Part shown: piece by piece, positions 1 through 8,739 of the stretch
Layout: each line of letters starts with the position of its first letter
Numbering within the stretch: the first letter of the stretch is position 1
NCBI GenBank assembly: GCA_049472395.1
Contig: JBLIRR010000001.1
Span: 248,001-312,000 of the forward strand
Source of the DNA: JBLIRR01 sp049472395
GTDB taxonomy: Bacteria; SZUA-182; DTGQ01; JBLIRR01
Direction: 5' to 3'
Length of the DNA: 64,000 bases
The notes under the pieces: model-generated
Told to the model about the DNA's origin: nothing
Database searches by the model: none
What the model saw: only the letters and a program-made list of their open reading frames with translations
Made by a program: the position numbers and the translations under genes

Positions 1-958
1 GGGGAAGAAAAATAATTTTTTTATCCCTAAGCGTCTCCCATAAGTTGATCTGCAATTTAACAAGACCTCCCTTGCTCGCCAAAGCCTTATTCATCTCGAT
101 TACGGCTTTTGATTCATTCTCTCCTTCTTTTTTTATTGCCTCGGCTATATTGAGCTTTGCTCTATAATAGGCATCCGCATCCAATTTTGCTTCCTTGAGC
201 TTTCCTTCCCATTCTTCTTGAATTTGATTTACTTCCGCCTGGGCGTCCTGAAGCCATTCCTTGTTTTTTTCTTCCTGAGCTGCTCTGGCTTTAATCCACC
301 GTTCCCTTTCCACCTCAGCGATCTTCTTATCCTCTATGGCTTGACGATAATTTGCATCTAAAAACTGAAAGGTTCCTGTGGAGACCCGTTCTACAATAAT
401 GCCATACTCTTTCAGTTCCTCATTCAAGATATCTTTTACCTCCTCTGCCTTGCCCTCTTTTATCTTCGCAACATAAAACTCCTCGGTAGTCAGTTCTCCA
501 AACATATCCCTCGGTCTTGAGCGGCCTATAGTCCTTAAGATCATATCCCTTAATGCTTCATTGGAAGTGGCGACATTTTGCAGAATATAAACTACCTTCT
601 GAGGATCTATTTTGTATTGGATAATCAAATCAAGGCTCAGCTCATTGCCGCCTTTTGTACGAAAAATCAAATCATCTTTGGCCCTGCGGTCCCCTTTTGA
701 TACATCGGCAACCATGACTATCTTTTGCAGGCTCTTATCAAAGGTAAACCAATCATTAATCAATGGCAGGAAAAAATAGGTCGCACCAGGAGCATATATT
801 CTCTCTTCAATCCCTTTTTTAGCAAAAAAACCTATCTTCCTCACCCTTATGCCAACCTCAGTCGGCCCGGTAGAGTGGGGAATACACCCTGTACATAAAA
901 AACTTAAAAACATCAGGCCTATGAGCCATACTCGACAGTTTTTCCTTTTCCCATTCAT
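1..958 (-). CDS. SPFH/band-7 lipoprotein, C-terminus cut by window edge
   Basis: The reading frame starts at an ATG at 956-958 and runs open to the window edge, so about 319 codons are visible and the C-terminus is missing. The N-terminus (MNGKRKNCRVWLIGLM...) is a short signal peptide ending in LCTGC, a plausible but not ideal lipobox. An SPFH/prohibitin-like domain follows, then a charged region rich in Glu, Lys and Ala that looks like the coiled coil of flotillin/prohibitin proteins. It lies 33 bases downstream of another SPFH gene on the same strand, so the two are probably co-transcribed and may form a hetero-oligomer, as HflK and HflC do. Family membership is clear; substrate and partner are unknown. 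Confidence 0.8.
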   Translation of the reverse strand, partial: MNGKRKNCRVWLIGLMFLSFLCTGCIPHSTGPTEVGIRVRKIGFFAKKGIEERIYAPGATYFFLPLINDWFTFDKSLQKIVMVADVSKGDRRAKDDLIFRTKGGNELSLDLIIQYKIDPQKVVYILQNVATSNEALRDMILRTIGRSRPRDMFGELTTEEFYVAKIKEGKAEEVKDILNEELKEYGIIVERVSTGTFQFLDANYRQAIEDKKIAEVERERWIKARAAQEEKNKEWLQDAQAEVNQIQEEWEGKLKEAKLDADAYYRAKLNIAEAIKKEGENESKAVIEMNKALASKGGLVKLQINLWETLRDKKIIFLP

Positions 959-991
959 TTTTATTCTCTCCTTACGACGCTCGTTGTCCTA

Positions 992-2104
992 TCAATATTT
1001 TTTTAAATTAAAAAGGCCCATTAAATAATTATAATCCAATATATTCTCCTGCTTATTGGTAATAATTAAATCAATGCTTTCAAAGGCCTTTGCCTGTTCG
1101 AGGGCTACGCGAATTTCAGAGCCGACAGTCATATAGGCATCATTCACAAGCTTTTCTTTATAAGCCTGAGCCAACGCTACTTCTCTGTCCCCATCAGAAT
1201 ATTTTATCCTCTTATAACGCTCAATATCTGCCTCTTTTTCGAGCTTATAGGCTGCTCCTTCTTTTAATTTTACTTCCTTGTCCGCCTCCCCCTTTTTTTT
1301 CATCTTTTCATATTCTGCTTTTTCTTTCTGTGCCGCGGTTTTAGCTATGTTCGTCAATTTTAATTGATCCTCCAATTTCATGCCTTTCAATTGACGATCA
1401 TATTCAGGTGAATATTTAATATACCTGACGAGCGTATCCTTAATCTCAATCCCCTTCGGCTTAAGCTCCTCATGCAAAAGATCCTTTAACCGTCTTGATT
1501 GGGCATAGCGCAGTTTGGAATCATAAAACTGCTCAGAGGAAAATTCTCCCAGCACTTTTTTGATAAAGGGCTCTGCCTTTGGAATAATACCATTGTCCCA
1601 GATTTCCTTTCCAGGGCCTAAGGTTGTGATTGCAAGATATGGATTATCAATTCTGAATAAAATTGATACATCCGCGTACACATAAAATCCATCGCTCGTT
1701 TCAATCCTCACCGCCGATTCCTTGCGGGTTGCCACTCTTCCCAATGCAGTATAATCACGCCTCTCATTTGTAATATCAAGCAATAGCAGATGTCTCGGGA
1801 GCTTATGCATTATTTCAAGACCAAAAGGTGCGAGAAGATGAAGCCCTGCTTCGTATGCTTTTTCATTCATCCCCCGTTTCCCAAAAATCGGGACCTTTAC
1901 CTCCTTAACACCCCATTCATATGGTTTGATATATACTGTAAAACTATTATAAAGAACCCATAAAAAAAGAATGACAATTATCACTATGATGAAAATATGT
2001 CTGCCTGCCCCGGGAAGGAGCTTATCAACTATCTCTTGGAAATCTTTCCCACCACCGGAATTATTTCTTTGTCCAAAAGGTACATTAGGCATTTTTTTAG
2101 GCAT
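992..2104 (-). CDS. SPFH/band-7 (prohibitin-like) membrane protein
   Basis: This 370-aa protein has a Gly/Asn-rich cytoplasmic N-terminus, one hydrophobic segment near residues 36-55 (HIFIIVIIVILFLWVLYNSF), then an SPFH domain (about 60-245) and a long charged helix with EKAEYEKMKKKGEADKEVKL typical of SPFH coiled coils. Proteins of this family assemble into membrane-bound rings that scaffold proteases or organise membrane domains. The one-membrane-span topology differs from its lipoprotein neighbour downstream, so the two would sit on different membrane faces or in different membranes. The start ATG follows a purine-rich stretch (GGAGGAAAAATG). Exact role not known. Confidence 0.85.
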   Translation of the reverse strand: MPKKMPNVPFGQRNNSGGGKDFQEIVDKLLPGAGRHIFIIVIIVILFLWVLYNSFTVYIKPYEWGVKEVKVPIFGKRGMNEKAYEAGLHLLAPFGLEIMHKLPRHLLLLDITNERRDYTALGRVATRKESAVRIETSDGFYVYADVSILFRIDNPYLAITTLGPGKEIWDNGIIPKAEPFIKKVLGEFSSEQFYDSKLRYAQSRRLKDLLHEELKPKGIEIKDTLVRYIKYSPEYDRQLKGMKLEDQLKLTNIAKTAAQKEKAEYEKMKKKGEADKEVKLKEGAAYKLEKEADIERYKRIKYSDGDREVALAQAYKEKLVNDAYMTVGSEIRVALEQAKAFESIDLIITNKQENILDYNYLMGLFNLKKY

Positions 2105-2197
2105 TTTTCCTCCTCCTTATAAAATTAAATTCCCGTATAGTAGTAGTTACGCATACAATATCATAAATAAGATCATATATAAACACACAATATTTCC

Positions 2198-2318
2198 CAG
2201 GGCAATCGCATGAAAAATTTTAAGTATTCGTTCACAGGTCCGAAGTTCAAAGTGTATACGCGCTAAGTTGTTTTTATCCAGAAGGGACTTTAAAAAATAT
2301 TTTCATGCGATTGCCCTG
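2198..2318. repeat. 121-bp MITE-like element with perfect 19-bp terminal inverted repeats
   Basis: The left end CAGGGCAATCGCATGAAAA (2198-2216) is repeated exactly in inverted orientation at 2300-2318. The interior has no open frame. The interior sequence recurs at 27417-27480 and, inverted, at about 59605-59672, and the left end recurs at 27393 and, diverged, at 41982. This is the layout of a non-autonomous miniature transposable element or a hairpin repeat. No clear target-site duplication could be read. Confidence 0.75.
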
Positions 2319-2451
2319 TTTCGTAAGGTCAATTAATGCGCTAATTGATTATAATTTGGAGAATAAAAGAATTGGATAGGATGGGATGTTATGGGACAAT
2401 AAAAGGGCAAGAAATTATTCAATTTTTTTGGCATGGACTATAAAAAATGAC

Positions 2452-2493
2452 AAAGGGGAACAAGAAAAGCACATTCTTATTCTTATTCCCCTT
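2452..2493 (-). terminator. Probable terminator after the tandem-repeat protein gene
   Basis: Arms AAAGGGGAA...AAGAA and TTCTT...TTCCCCTTT form an interrupted hairpin. On the minus strand it is followed by a T-rich run (TTTGTCATTTTTT). It sits about 60 bases past the stop codon at 2556. Confidence 0.5.
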
Positions 2494-2555
2494 TCTTTAC
2501 TGCGATAAAGAACTCTTTTTATATGCTATAAATATCCATCTAAACCGTCGTGGTA

Positions 2556-3455
2556 TTAAAGAACGCCTGTTGCGGTCGTAATTGGTGCGGTCGTAACTGG
2601 TGCGACAGGGGTAGTATCAACAACAGGTGCTGTTACTGGACTTGTTGTTCCCAATCCAAGGAGGGAATACCATGGACTCATCATTCCCATTCCATACATT
2701 CCACCCATACCATAAAGGCCACCATAGCCATACATATTACCGTAGCCACCAAATGGTGAGGTGAGCGTTGAGGTATCCAGCGTACCCCACCACGGATAGT
2801 GGCTACCAAACATGCCGCCCATACCATAGGGAGAGGTAAGAGACGTAGTATCTAGGCCGCTCGGAGTATACCAGCGTCCAAACATGCCACCCATCCCGTA
2901 GGGATTGGTGAGAGTTGTCGTGTCTACTGTACCCGTGCTGGTAGGCGAATACCATCTTCCGAACATACCGCCCATACCGTAGGGAGAGGTAAGAGTTGTC
3001 GTGTCTACTGTACCCGTGCCGGTAGGCGAATACCATCTTCCGAACATACCGCCCATCCCATAGAGGGAGCTAAGAGTCGTGGTGTCTATTGTGCTTGTAT
3101 CAGTAGGCGCATACAACCGGCCAAACATACCACCCATGCCATAGGGGTAACTGAGGCTTGTTGTATCTAAACTACCTGGATAATATCCGCCAAACATCCC
3201 TCCCATACCGAAAAGGCCTGCACCATAACCGCCATAGCCACCATAGCCACCGTAACCACCGTAACCGCCAAGGCCACCCGTAAATGGTCTATAACCATAC
3301 ATTCCAGTATTTTGCACTCCATACCCCCCCATTAGTCCTAGTCCATACATATTGCCTGAAAAGAATTGGGCTTGGCTCTTAGGAGCAGATACAATTACAA
3401 ATGAAATGATAAGCAGCACTGAAAATAAAATTTTAAAATACTCTCTCTTTAACAT
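2556..3455 (-). CDS. Secreted Gly/Tyr/Met-rich tandem-repeat protein
   Basis: This 299-aa protein starts with a signal peptide (hydrophobic core ILFSVLLIISFVIVSA, then PKSQAQ). The body is a Gly-Gly-Tyr run followed by about six repeats built on YGMGGMFGRWYSP...DTTTLTSP, each some 23-27 residues. The last part returns to YGG/YGMGG motifs and ends with a Thr/Val/Pro-rich tail. Composition is close to fibrous or glue-like surface proteins, with almost no charged residues. No catalytic motif is visible and no family is recognised. It is followed by a hairpin terminator and preceded by an AT-rich region of about 335 bp, so it is probably monocistronic. Structural or surface role is an inference. 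Confidence 0.75.
   Translation of the reverse strand: MLKREYFKILFSVLLIISFVIVSAPKSQAQFFSGNMYGLGLMGGYGVQNTGMYGYRPFTGGLGGYGGYGGYGGYGGYGAGLFGMGGMFGGYYPGSLDTTSLSYPYGMGGMFGRLYAPTDTSTIDTTTLSSLYGMGGMFGRWYSPTGTGTVDTTTLTSPYGMGGMFGRWYSPTSTGTVDTTTLTNPYGMGGMFGRWYTPSGLDTTSLTSPYGMGGMFGSHYPWWGTLDTSTLTSPFGGYGNMYGYGGLYGMGGMYGMGMMSPWYSLLGLGTTSPVTAPVVDTTPVAPVTTAPITTATGVL
2808..3210. repeat. Tandem DNA repeats (81 bp, flanked by shorter ~70-bp units)
   Basis: The block CC(A/G)AACAT(A/G)CC(A/G)CCCAT begins at 2808, 2878, 2959, 3040, 3121 and 3190. The three central intervals are exactly 81 bp, the outer ones about 70. The two units from 2878 to 3040 are nearly identical, which indicates recent duplication. All unit lengths seem to keep the frame of the protein. 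Confidence 0.8.
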
Positions 3456-3790
3456 AACTCACTATCCTTCCTTCTAAACTTCTTACTTATTTTCTTAAAA
3501 TTACATAAAACTATGCTGAAAATAAATTCAGACTGTGAAAAACCTTTCTTAATCCATCACCTCTCTTTGCTTGTTTTCTATGGTTAATATTTTCTTAATT
3601 TAGTATATCATTTTAATAGACACTCTCTTTATTATATTTCTTTCATTCTATATTTCAACTCGCACACTTAAGTTCCGGTAATTCTGATTTTGGAGGGATA
3701 TCACGCAGTTCGTGGGCTCTGATTATATAACCATCAAAACTAAAATTGCTGCATCATGAAAAATATTTTTGACGCAGCATTGGGTATTAT
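3456..3790. other. AT-rich intergenic region
   Basis: No gene seen. It should carry the promoter of the tandem-repeat gene, but no convincing -35/-10 or -24/-12 pair was found. A hairpin lies near its far end at 3747-3779. Confidence 0.5.
3747..3779 (-). terminator. Hairpin after the metallopeptidase gene
   Basis: TGCTGCATCA (3747-3756) pairs with TGACGCAGCA (3770-3779) with one mismatch. It lies 12 bases past the stop of the 993-aa gene. The T-tract on the minus strand is weak (AATTTTAG), so termination is probable rather than certain. Confidence 0.45.
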
Positions 3791-6772
3791 TTACAATGTG
3801 AGCCCAAAGTAAATACTATAGGATGGATAATCCTCACTATTCTCTATTTTTCCTAGCGGGATAGCACCTTTTAAATATACATGACTTAACCGATTCGGCC
3901 AATAATAGAAGGAATATCGTAGTGATCCTTCAGCAGATATAAGCGTATCTTGGATATCATCATAATGTTTTAAATCACCAACCTCTATCTTAACTCCCGC
4001 GCTCATCCTTTCAAACCAGGAAACTTTATTACATACTGAAATAAAGGGATTAAACCGTAATTCCGCATACGCTCGAAATAATTGCCGCGCATATATGCTC
4101 CCATATGAATACCCGCTGAACATCTCTTCATGGCCTAAAATTTCATACATAAATAGAGGTCCTTTGTGTGAGCGTATCTTTGTGAAATAAGAGAATCCAT
4201 CCGTACCAAATCGCAGTGACATCCTCCTGTCAAAGAACACTGCATTTTTCCCTAGGCCAAAATGTATTTTGGGCACACTACATGGCTTATAAAGAAACAT
4301 GCTTTCTTTATATGACGAAAAACCAGGATATCTATTATTATAAAGATCGATACCTGCATTGGCTTTAAAACTTGGTTGACCAAGTGTTCCAGGATCGAAT
4401 GTGCTTCGCCCTGTATAGTGGAGCCAATCAAAACTCCAATGATCACATTTATAGATAATACCATCATTCCTGCTCAGAATGCCGGTACCCGATTCACTAT
4501 AGACCAGGGTGGGATCTGTGAGGGTATATTTGCTTTTTCGTGTGCGCCATTCATAACTATATGCAGCAGTAAGAATATCATCTTGGCAAAGATTGTATTG
4601 TGCACTTGTCTTCAGCTCCGTACTGTCATACATTTCAGCAATATACATCTCTATACTATCATTATACATATACACAATTTCATTAAAAAATTTTTGTAAA
4701 GAAACCTCTTCTTTTACAGAAAATTTCCAGATATCACATTCACCCCACACTGTAGCAGACGGATAGATTTCCGGCACTGTTTTATACCCGAATAATCTGT
4801 TTATATTCAGGTTAAGCCCAGATTTAAAATTCCCGGGTGCATTATCCAAAAAAAATGTTCCGCCGAGAATCAGCTGGTTTTTGCTGTCAACGATTTCATC
4901 AGTAAAAGGTCGATATCTTATTTTATTAAAGCCTATAAAATATTGGGGCATTGACACCATATTCGATTCGACCTCTCTGCTTTGAGGAGTATCAGCCAAA
5001 GCAGCTGTAACTTTCGATCTGGCCTCAACGGGCTTTATCCTGTCGGAAATAATAATGGGGCGCTCTTTTGAAAAAGGATTATTAAGTTTATATATGGTAA
5101 AACAGCCATCCTCATATACTGAACATGTCACAGTGCTCATATTATTCTTATTGTCAATGCATGGATATCGCACCCCACCTCCCACATCAGTTATTTTATA
5201 CCAGGTATTCTCATCTTCCTTCATATTGCACCAGTAAAGCTGTGGAGTTCCATCGAGAGTACTGACAAATAGAAGTCGGTCTGATCCAGCATATATACAA
5301 TCAATAATATACGCATCTAAATTCTCCCAGAGGATATCGAATGAATCCTCTTTTAAAATGCCTGCTTTTACTTTACCCTCAGTTCCAATTGATATTACTG
5401 CTGATTGTGGTGTAATTTGTGAGATTTTATACACTCCCTGGCCATAATCAAATATCTTTAAGGTTTGAGGCGAAGATTTATTGGGATCCTGTAACACAAT
5501 TTTGGTTTTCCCATTATTATATGACGCATACATAAGGTGATTGTCATACACATCAAAGGCTATGCATCGTTTATCAGTTGTTGCCCGCTCAGGCTCGCCA
5601 TCTTTATTTAATTTGAAAATATCATATCTTACACCACTTGAGAGTCTGCTGTTAACCCGTTTATTAAACCAAATTGTATTGGTAACAGAATCTTGCGTAA
5701 GGACCATGCCAACATCCTCTATTACCTTCTTAATATTCTTTTTATCCTCAGACATAATCATAAGATCATACCTGTTGTAATCATGCCTCCAATTGGCAAT
5801 GGTATACATGCCTTCATCAACCGTGGCGACTTCAAAATTCATGAGCCGCTTTTTTCTCTCAAACAGAGGACTCCCATCTATCAGGTGATCCTTTTGGGGG
5901 TATTTGATCTTTAAGGTTTCTCTCCAATCTTCATATATCTGCTCAATAGTCTTGCCATAATGGGAAATAATCGCCTTCTCAAATCGCTCTTTTCGAATGA
6001 GACGACAAAGATCCTTAATGGATTTTTGAGGATAGTTATGTACAAGGTAGAGCAGCAAATCAAAACCTTGATTATAGGCAAGCTCGGATTCTCTGGAACT
6101 TCCTTCAAAGCGTGCCATTTCATCAATGGTGAGAAGCCTGTTATGATAAAATGAATCCCTTAACAGCATTTCTCTAAAAGGATCCCGATACTCCGCCTTA
6201 AATTCATATGAACCCAATTGTGCGATACCTTCCACAAACCATATAGGTAGCGCATTATGCTGATACTCGACAATCGACATCACGTTTTCTCCCTTAGGTT
6301 CAGAATAGTTTAACAGGCTGAGAGCAACAAGCATTGAGGATTGTAATACTCGAAGAGAATAAATATGGGATAATTCATGAGACACAATTGTCCTGAGCCA
6401 TTCATTTTCCCCGCGCATAAACATATCCGCTTTCCGGCACTCTATGACCACGAGAGAATTATATCTATTTGCGCTTCCATTTATATAATCATTATTATTT
6501 TTTATAACGATCGCTATTTTTTTTTCATTAATATCATATCCAAAATAATCCGCGAGCGTGTGGGCTGTCTCTTCAGCAATATCTAGGGTCATAAGGGCCA
6601 AATCTTTGTTTTTCTCCTTATATGAAATTTTAAAATGGTCGCTCTCAAGATGCTCCCATGTATTGAAAAGTTTACTACTTGCGACATTCGGTATAAGTGA
6701 GCATAGTATCATCCACCACACTATTCTCATTTTGAATGATCTTTTTAAGGTAGCAGGCATATTTTTACTCAT
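3791..6772 (-). CDS. Exported MA-family zinc metallopeptidase with beta-propeller and C-terminal barrel-like region
   Basis: A 993-aa exported protein. The signal peptide is residues ~15-33. HELSH at 132-136 is an HExxH zinc site, and the Glu of WFVEGIAQ (E181) is a plausible third ligand, which fits a gluzincin of the MA clan. Residues ~300-600 look like TolB-type propeller blades. The last ~380 residues alternate polar and hydrophobic positions with many Tyr/Phe and end in YSIYFGLTL, resembling an outer-membrane barrel. Related proteins in databases are often labelled 'biopolymer transporter Tol'. A sigma-54-like promoter lies at 6835-6850 and a hairpin follows the stop. Protease activity is inferred from the motif; the substrate is unknown. 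Confidence 0.75.
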   Translation of the reverse strand: MSKNMPATLKRSFKMRIVWWMILCSLIPNVASSKLFNTWEHLESDHFKISYKEKNKDLALMTLDIAEETAHTLADYFGYDINEKKIAIVIKNNNDYINGSANRYNSLVVIECRKADMFMRGENEWLRTIVSHELSHIYSLRVLQSSMLVALSLLNYSEPKGENVMSIVEYQHNALPIWFVEGIAQLGSYEFKAEYRDPFREMLLRDSFYHNRLLTIDEMARFEGSSRESELAYNQGFDLLLYLVHNYPQKSIKDLCRLIRKERFEKAIISHYGKTIEQIYEDWRETLKIKYPQKDHLIDGSPLFERKKRLMNFEVATVDEGMYTIANWRHDYNRYDLMIMSEDKKNIKKVIEDVGMVLTQDSVTNTIWFNKRVNSRLSSGVRYDIFKLNKDGEPERATTDKRCIAFDVYDNHLMYASYNNGKTKIVLQDPNKSSPQTLKIFDYGQGVYKISQITPQSAVISIGTEGKVKAGILKEDSFDILWENLDAYIIDCIYAGSDRLLFVSTLDGTPQLYWCNMKEDENTWYKITDVGGGVRYPCIDNKNNMSTVTCSVYEDGCFTIYKLNNPFSKERPIIISDRIKPVEARSKVTAALADTPQSREVESNMVSMPQYFIGFNKIRYRPFTDEIVDSKNQLILGGTFFLDNAPGNFKSGLNLNINRLFGYKTVPEIYPSATVWGECDIWKFSVKEEVSLQKFFNEIVYMYNDSIEMYIAEMYDSTELKTSAQYNLCQDDILTAAYSYEWRTRKSKYTLTDPTLVYSESGTGILSRNDGIIYKCDHWSFDWLHYTGRSTFDPGTLGQPSFKANAGIDLYNNRYPGFSSYKESMFLYKPCSVPKIHFGLGKNAVFFDRRMSLRFGTDGFSYFTKIRSHKGPLFMYEILGHEEMFSGYSYGSIYARQLFRAYAELRFNPFISVCNKVSWFERMSAGVKIEVGDLKHYDDIQDTLISAEGSLRYSFYYWPNRLSHVYLKGAIPLGKIENSEDYPSYSIYFGLTL

Positions 6773-6834
6773 TTTCCTTTTAGATGTTACTATTGGGCTA
6801 GATAATAATTATGTGCCATCAGATAATTTAGAAT

Positions 6835-6850
6835 TGCAACAACTATACCA
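6835..6850 (-). promoter_or_regulatory. Sigma-54-like (-24/-12) promoter of the metallopeptidase gene
   Basis: On the minus strand the sequence is TGGTATAGTTGTTGCA. GG and GC are separated by 10 bases, as in the consensus TGGCAC-N5-TTGCA. It lies about 63 bases upstream of the start codon, predicting a leader of roughly 50 bases. Pattern match only. Confidence 0.6.
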
Positions 6851-6974
6851 TTAATAATATTCTTAGATGCTTTATTTCATTGAGATCAGGGGGCTTCACT
6901 CACACCTCATCAGAAATAAGCACTCAGATTGAACATCCTGCGCTCTTTAGTGATCAAAAGATGAGCTTCTATAA

Positions 6975-7033
6975 AATAAAAAAAGGTATCAGCCTTACTT
7001 AGGGAATGAGAACCCTAAGTAAGCATGATACCC
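6975..7033 (-). terminator. Strong terminator after the 441-aa secreted protein gene
   Basis: GGTATCAGCCTTACTTAGGG (6985-7004) pairs with the complement ending TGATACC at 7032, a stem of about 20 bp with one or two mismatches and a short loop. On the minus strand it is followed by TTTTTTTATTTTATAG. It sits 26 bases past the stop codon. Confidence 0.85.
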
Positions 7034-7058
7034 TTAATTTATCAGAGATTTTAACTCT

Positions 7059-8384
7059 CTATAGACTATTAATAAAACACGTATTGTTCTCTGGACCAGA
7101 TTGTGTCTGAACAGGTTCTATCTGCATTGTATCGGCTGCATTGCCTGCTGATGCAGCTTCATTACTACTGTTGCTCTCAAATACAAACTGGTATACGAGG
7201 GAATGAGCTCCATCACCCACTGCATCAACCTCAGCGACATACACTACTCCATTTGTCCAATCATCAGCATCAGGATCTGCTTTTTGCATATTAATCTTTT
7301 CACCCGGATCATCAAAATCAGCTTCGTTCCATGTAATTATCCCATCATTATTAAGATCTACAGAGTCATAATTTAAGTCTACCCATAGCTGTGATACTGC
7401 CGGTGGTGCATTCGCCTGATCATCAACCGGATACACATATCGAACCCTGAAGATGAAATGATTATCTCCCTCATTTATCAACGTAGGATACACAGCTTCC
7501 AATTTAAAATCTGCAAATTCACCAGCAGAATTCTCTGCACCGTTTAACGCTGACAAATCCAGGGTTTCTCCAGTAAAACTGAGGCTCCCGGTAATCTCAG
7601 GATCAGCACCAATATATTGAATATCTAATTGTGGCCTTAAATTTTTATCATCAACATCTGAGGTATAGTATTCTATATACTCGTCTCCGTCAAAGCTCAC
7701 TTCCTCTGCTGTTCTTGAACTTATCAGGGTTATTTTGGTGAATTCCCCAGGTTTAATGATATCATAAGGTCTTACTATTTCAATCACATTTGCCTGACCA
7801 ACCTCAAACTCACCGGAGCTTATTGCACCATGTTCGGATCCGGTAATCGCACCCCATTCAATATTCCAGAGGGGCTCCTCCCAATCCGATTCATAGATCC
7901 CGATATTGAATTGACCATCATTATCAATATTCTTTTCTTTTCCATAAAGAGTCAAGCTGGCAGATGTGACGATCGCATCATAAGGAAGAGATGTGGTATC
8001 AAAACTCATATATCCCTTAAAGATGGAAAATGAACCATCATAGATCTGCCCTACTTTGGCTGTTTCTGCTGCAACTGTGGTGGTAAAGGTATTACCCTTA
8101 CTTGAACCACTAACATCAGGCACGCCATCTATTGCTCCACGTGCACCTTTTTTACTGCCGCCACTTCCAGCAAACGCCCTGTTCCCACCACCATAAGCAC
8201 CTGAGCCCTTTATATTTTTATCTCCTGTAGAAAAAGTTCCAAGTGCAGTACTTTTTGATTTCATTTCCCCTGAGGAAGTGGTTGGACCAAGTGTTATAGA
8301 TGCTGCATCAGTTATATTTGGCATAATAAAGAACATGCCTACCATTAAACTTATAATAGCAAAAATACATAAATATCTCTTCAT
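7059..8384 (-). CDS. Secreted DNRLRE-like protein with EF-hand-type loop (paralogue 1)
   Basis: This 441-aa protein has a signal peptide (residues 1-27, ending NITDA). Residues ~45-95 are Gly/Ser-rich. Residues ~115-260 resemble DNRLRE carbohydrate-associated modules (IFKGYMSFDTTSLPYDAIVT, then SASLTLYGKE). A second beta-rich domain follows, with an EF-hand or dockerin-like calcium loop DLNNDGIITWNE at 343-354. The protein ends in TCFINSL. It shares the full architecture with the upstream gene at 8740-10140, so the two arose by duplication. Each has its own sigma-54-like promoter. Secreted surface or matrix role is inferred; ligand unknown. Confidence 0.75.
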   Translation of the reverse strand: MKRYLCIFAIISLMVGMFFIMPNITDAASITLGPTTSSGEMKSKSTALGTFSTGDKNIKGSGAYGGGNRAFAGSGGSKKGARGAIDGVPDVSGSSKGNTFTTTVAAETAKVGQIYDGSFSIFKGYMSFDTTSLPYDAIVTSASLTLYGKEKNIDNDGQFNIGIYESDWEEPLWNIEWGAITGSEHGAISSGEFEVGQANVIEIVRPYDIIKPGEFTKITLISSRTAEEVSFDGDEYIEYYTSDVDDKNLRPQLDIQYIGADPEITGSLSFTGETLDLSALNGAENSAGEFADFKLEAVYPTLINEGDNHFIFRVRYVYPVDDQANAPPAVSQLWVDLNYDSVDLNNDGIITWNEADFDDPGEKINMQKADPDADDWTNGVVYVAEVDAVGDGAHSLVYQFVFESNSSNEAASAGNAADTMQIEPVQTQSGPENNTCFINSL

Positions 8385-8739
8385 GAGCCTATTTATACCT
8401 CCCTTTGCATCATGGCTTACATCAATAATAAACCTTTAATTAAATTAACTTCTTCTCTCAAACATCCGTACTGATATATTGTGAGCATCTTCTTACATAG
8501 TGTCTAAATGCTATTCTTTAACCTCTTCCCCATCGCTCTTCTTGAATAGTGCTTGTTATATATTCTTGATTATCATACCCCCTTCTCTTTAATTTATTGT
8601 TTATGATGCGAGACAATCCTGTCTCTTAATTCCCCCCGTGTGTACTTTGCTTATTTATATATCATGCAAATATCATTCCTCTATCCATTTAATGTTTATC
8701 TGTTAAGAATAAAGAGTCTGTGACTGAACATATTCTCCT
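8385..8739. other. Intergenic region and long leader of the 441-aa protein gene
   Basis: No gene seen. The sigma-54-like element at 8665-8680 would give the downstream gene an untranslated leader of about 270 bases, which is long. No known RNA motif was recognised in it. Confidence 0.45.
8665..8680 (-). promoter_or_regulatory. Sigma-54-like promoter of the 441-aa secreted protein gene
   Basis: Minus-strand sequence AGGAATGATATTTGCA with GG-N10-GC spacing. Fifteen of its 16 bases are identical to the element upstream of the paralogous gene at 10259-10274. The distance to the start codon is about 280 bases. Confidence 0.6.

Larger units (their letters stand above)
2105..2555. other. Intergenic stretch with one repeat element and one terminator
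   Basis: No credible gene. It holds the inverted-repeat element at 2198-2318 and the probable terminator of the tandem-repeat gene at 2452-2493. The short open frame crossing the SPFH start is a shadow. Confidence 0.6.

Noticed and set aside
2808..3210. Regular repeats that could be mistaken for a CRISPR array
   Set aside because: The repeats are directly adjacent coding units of about 70 and 81 bp with no distinct spacers.
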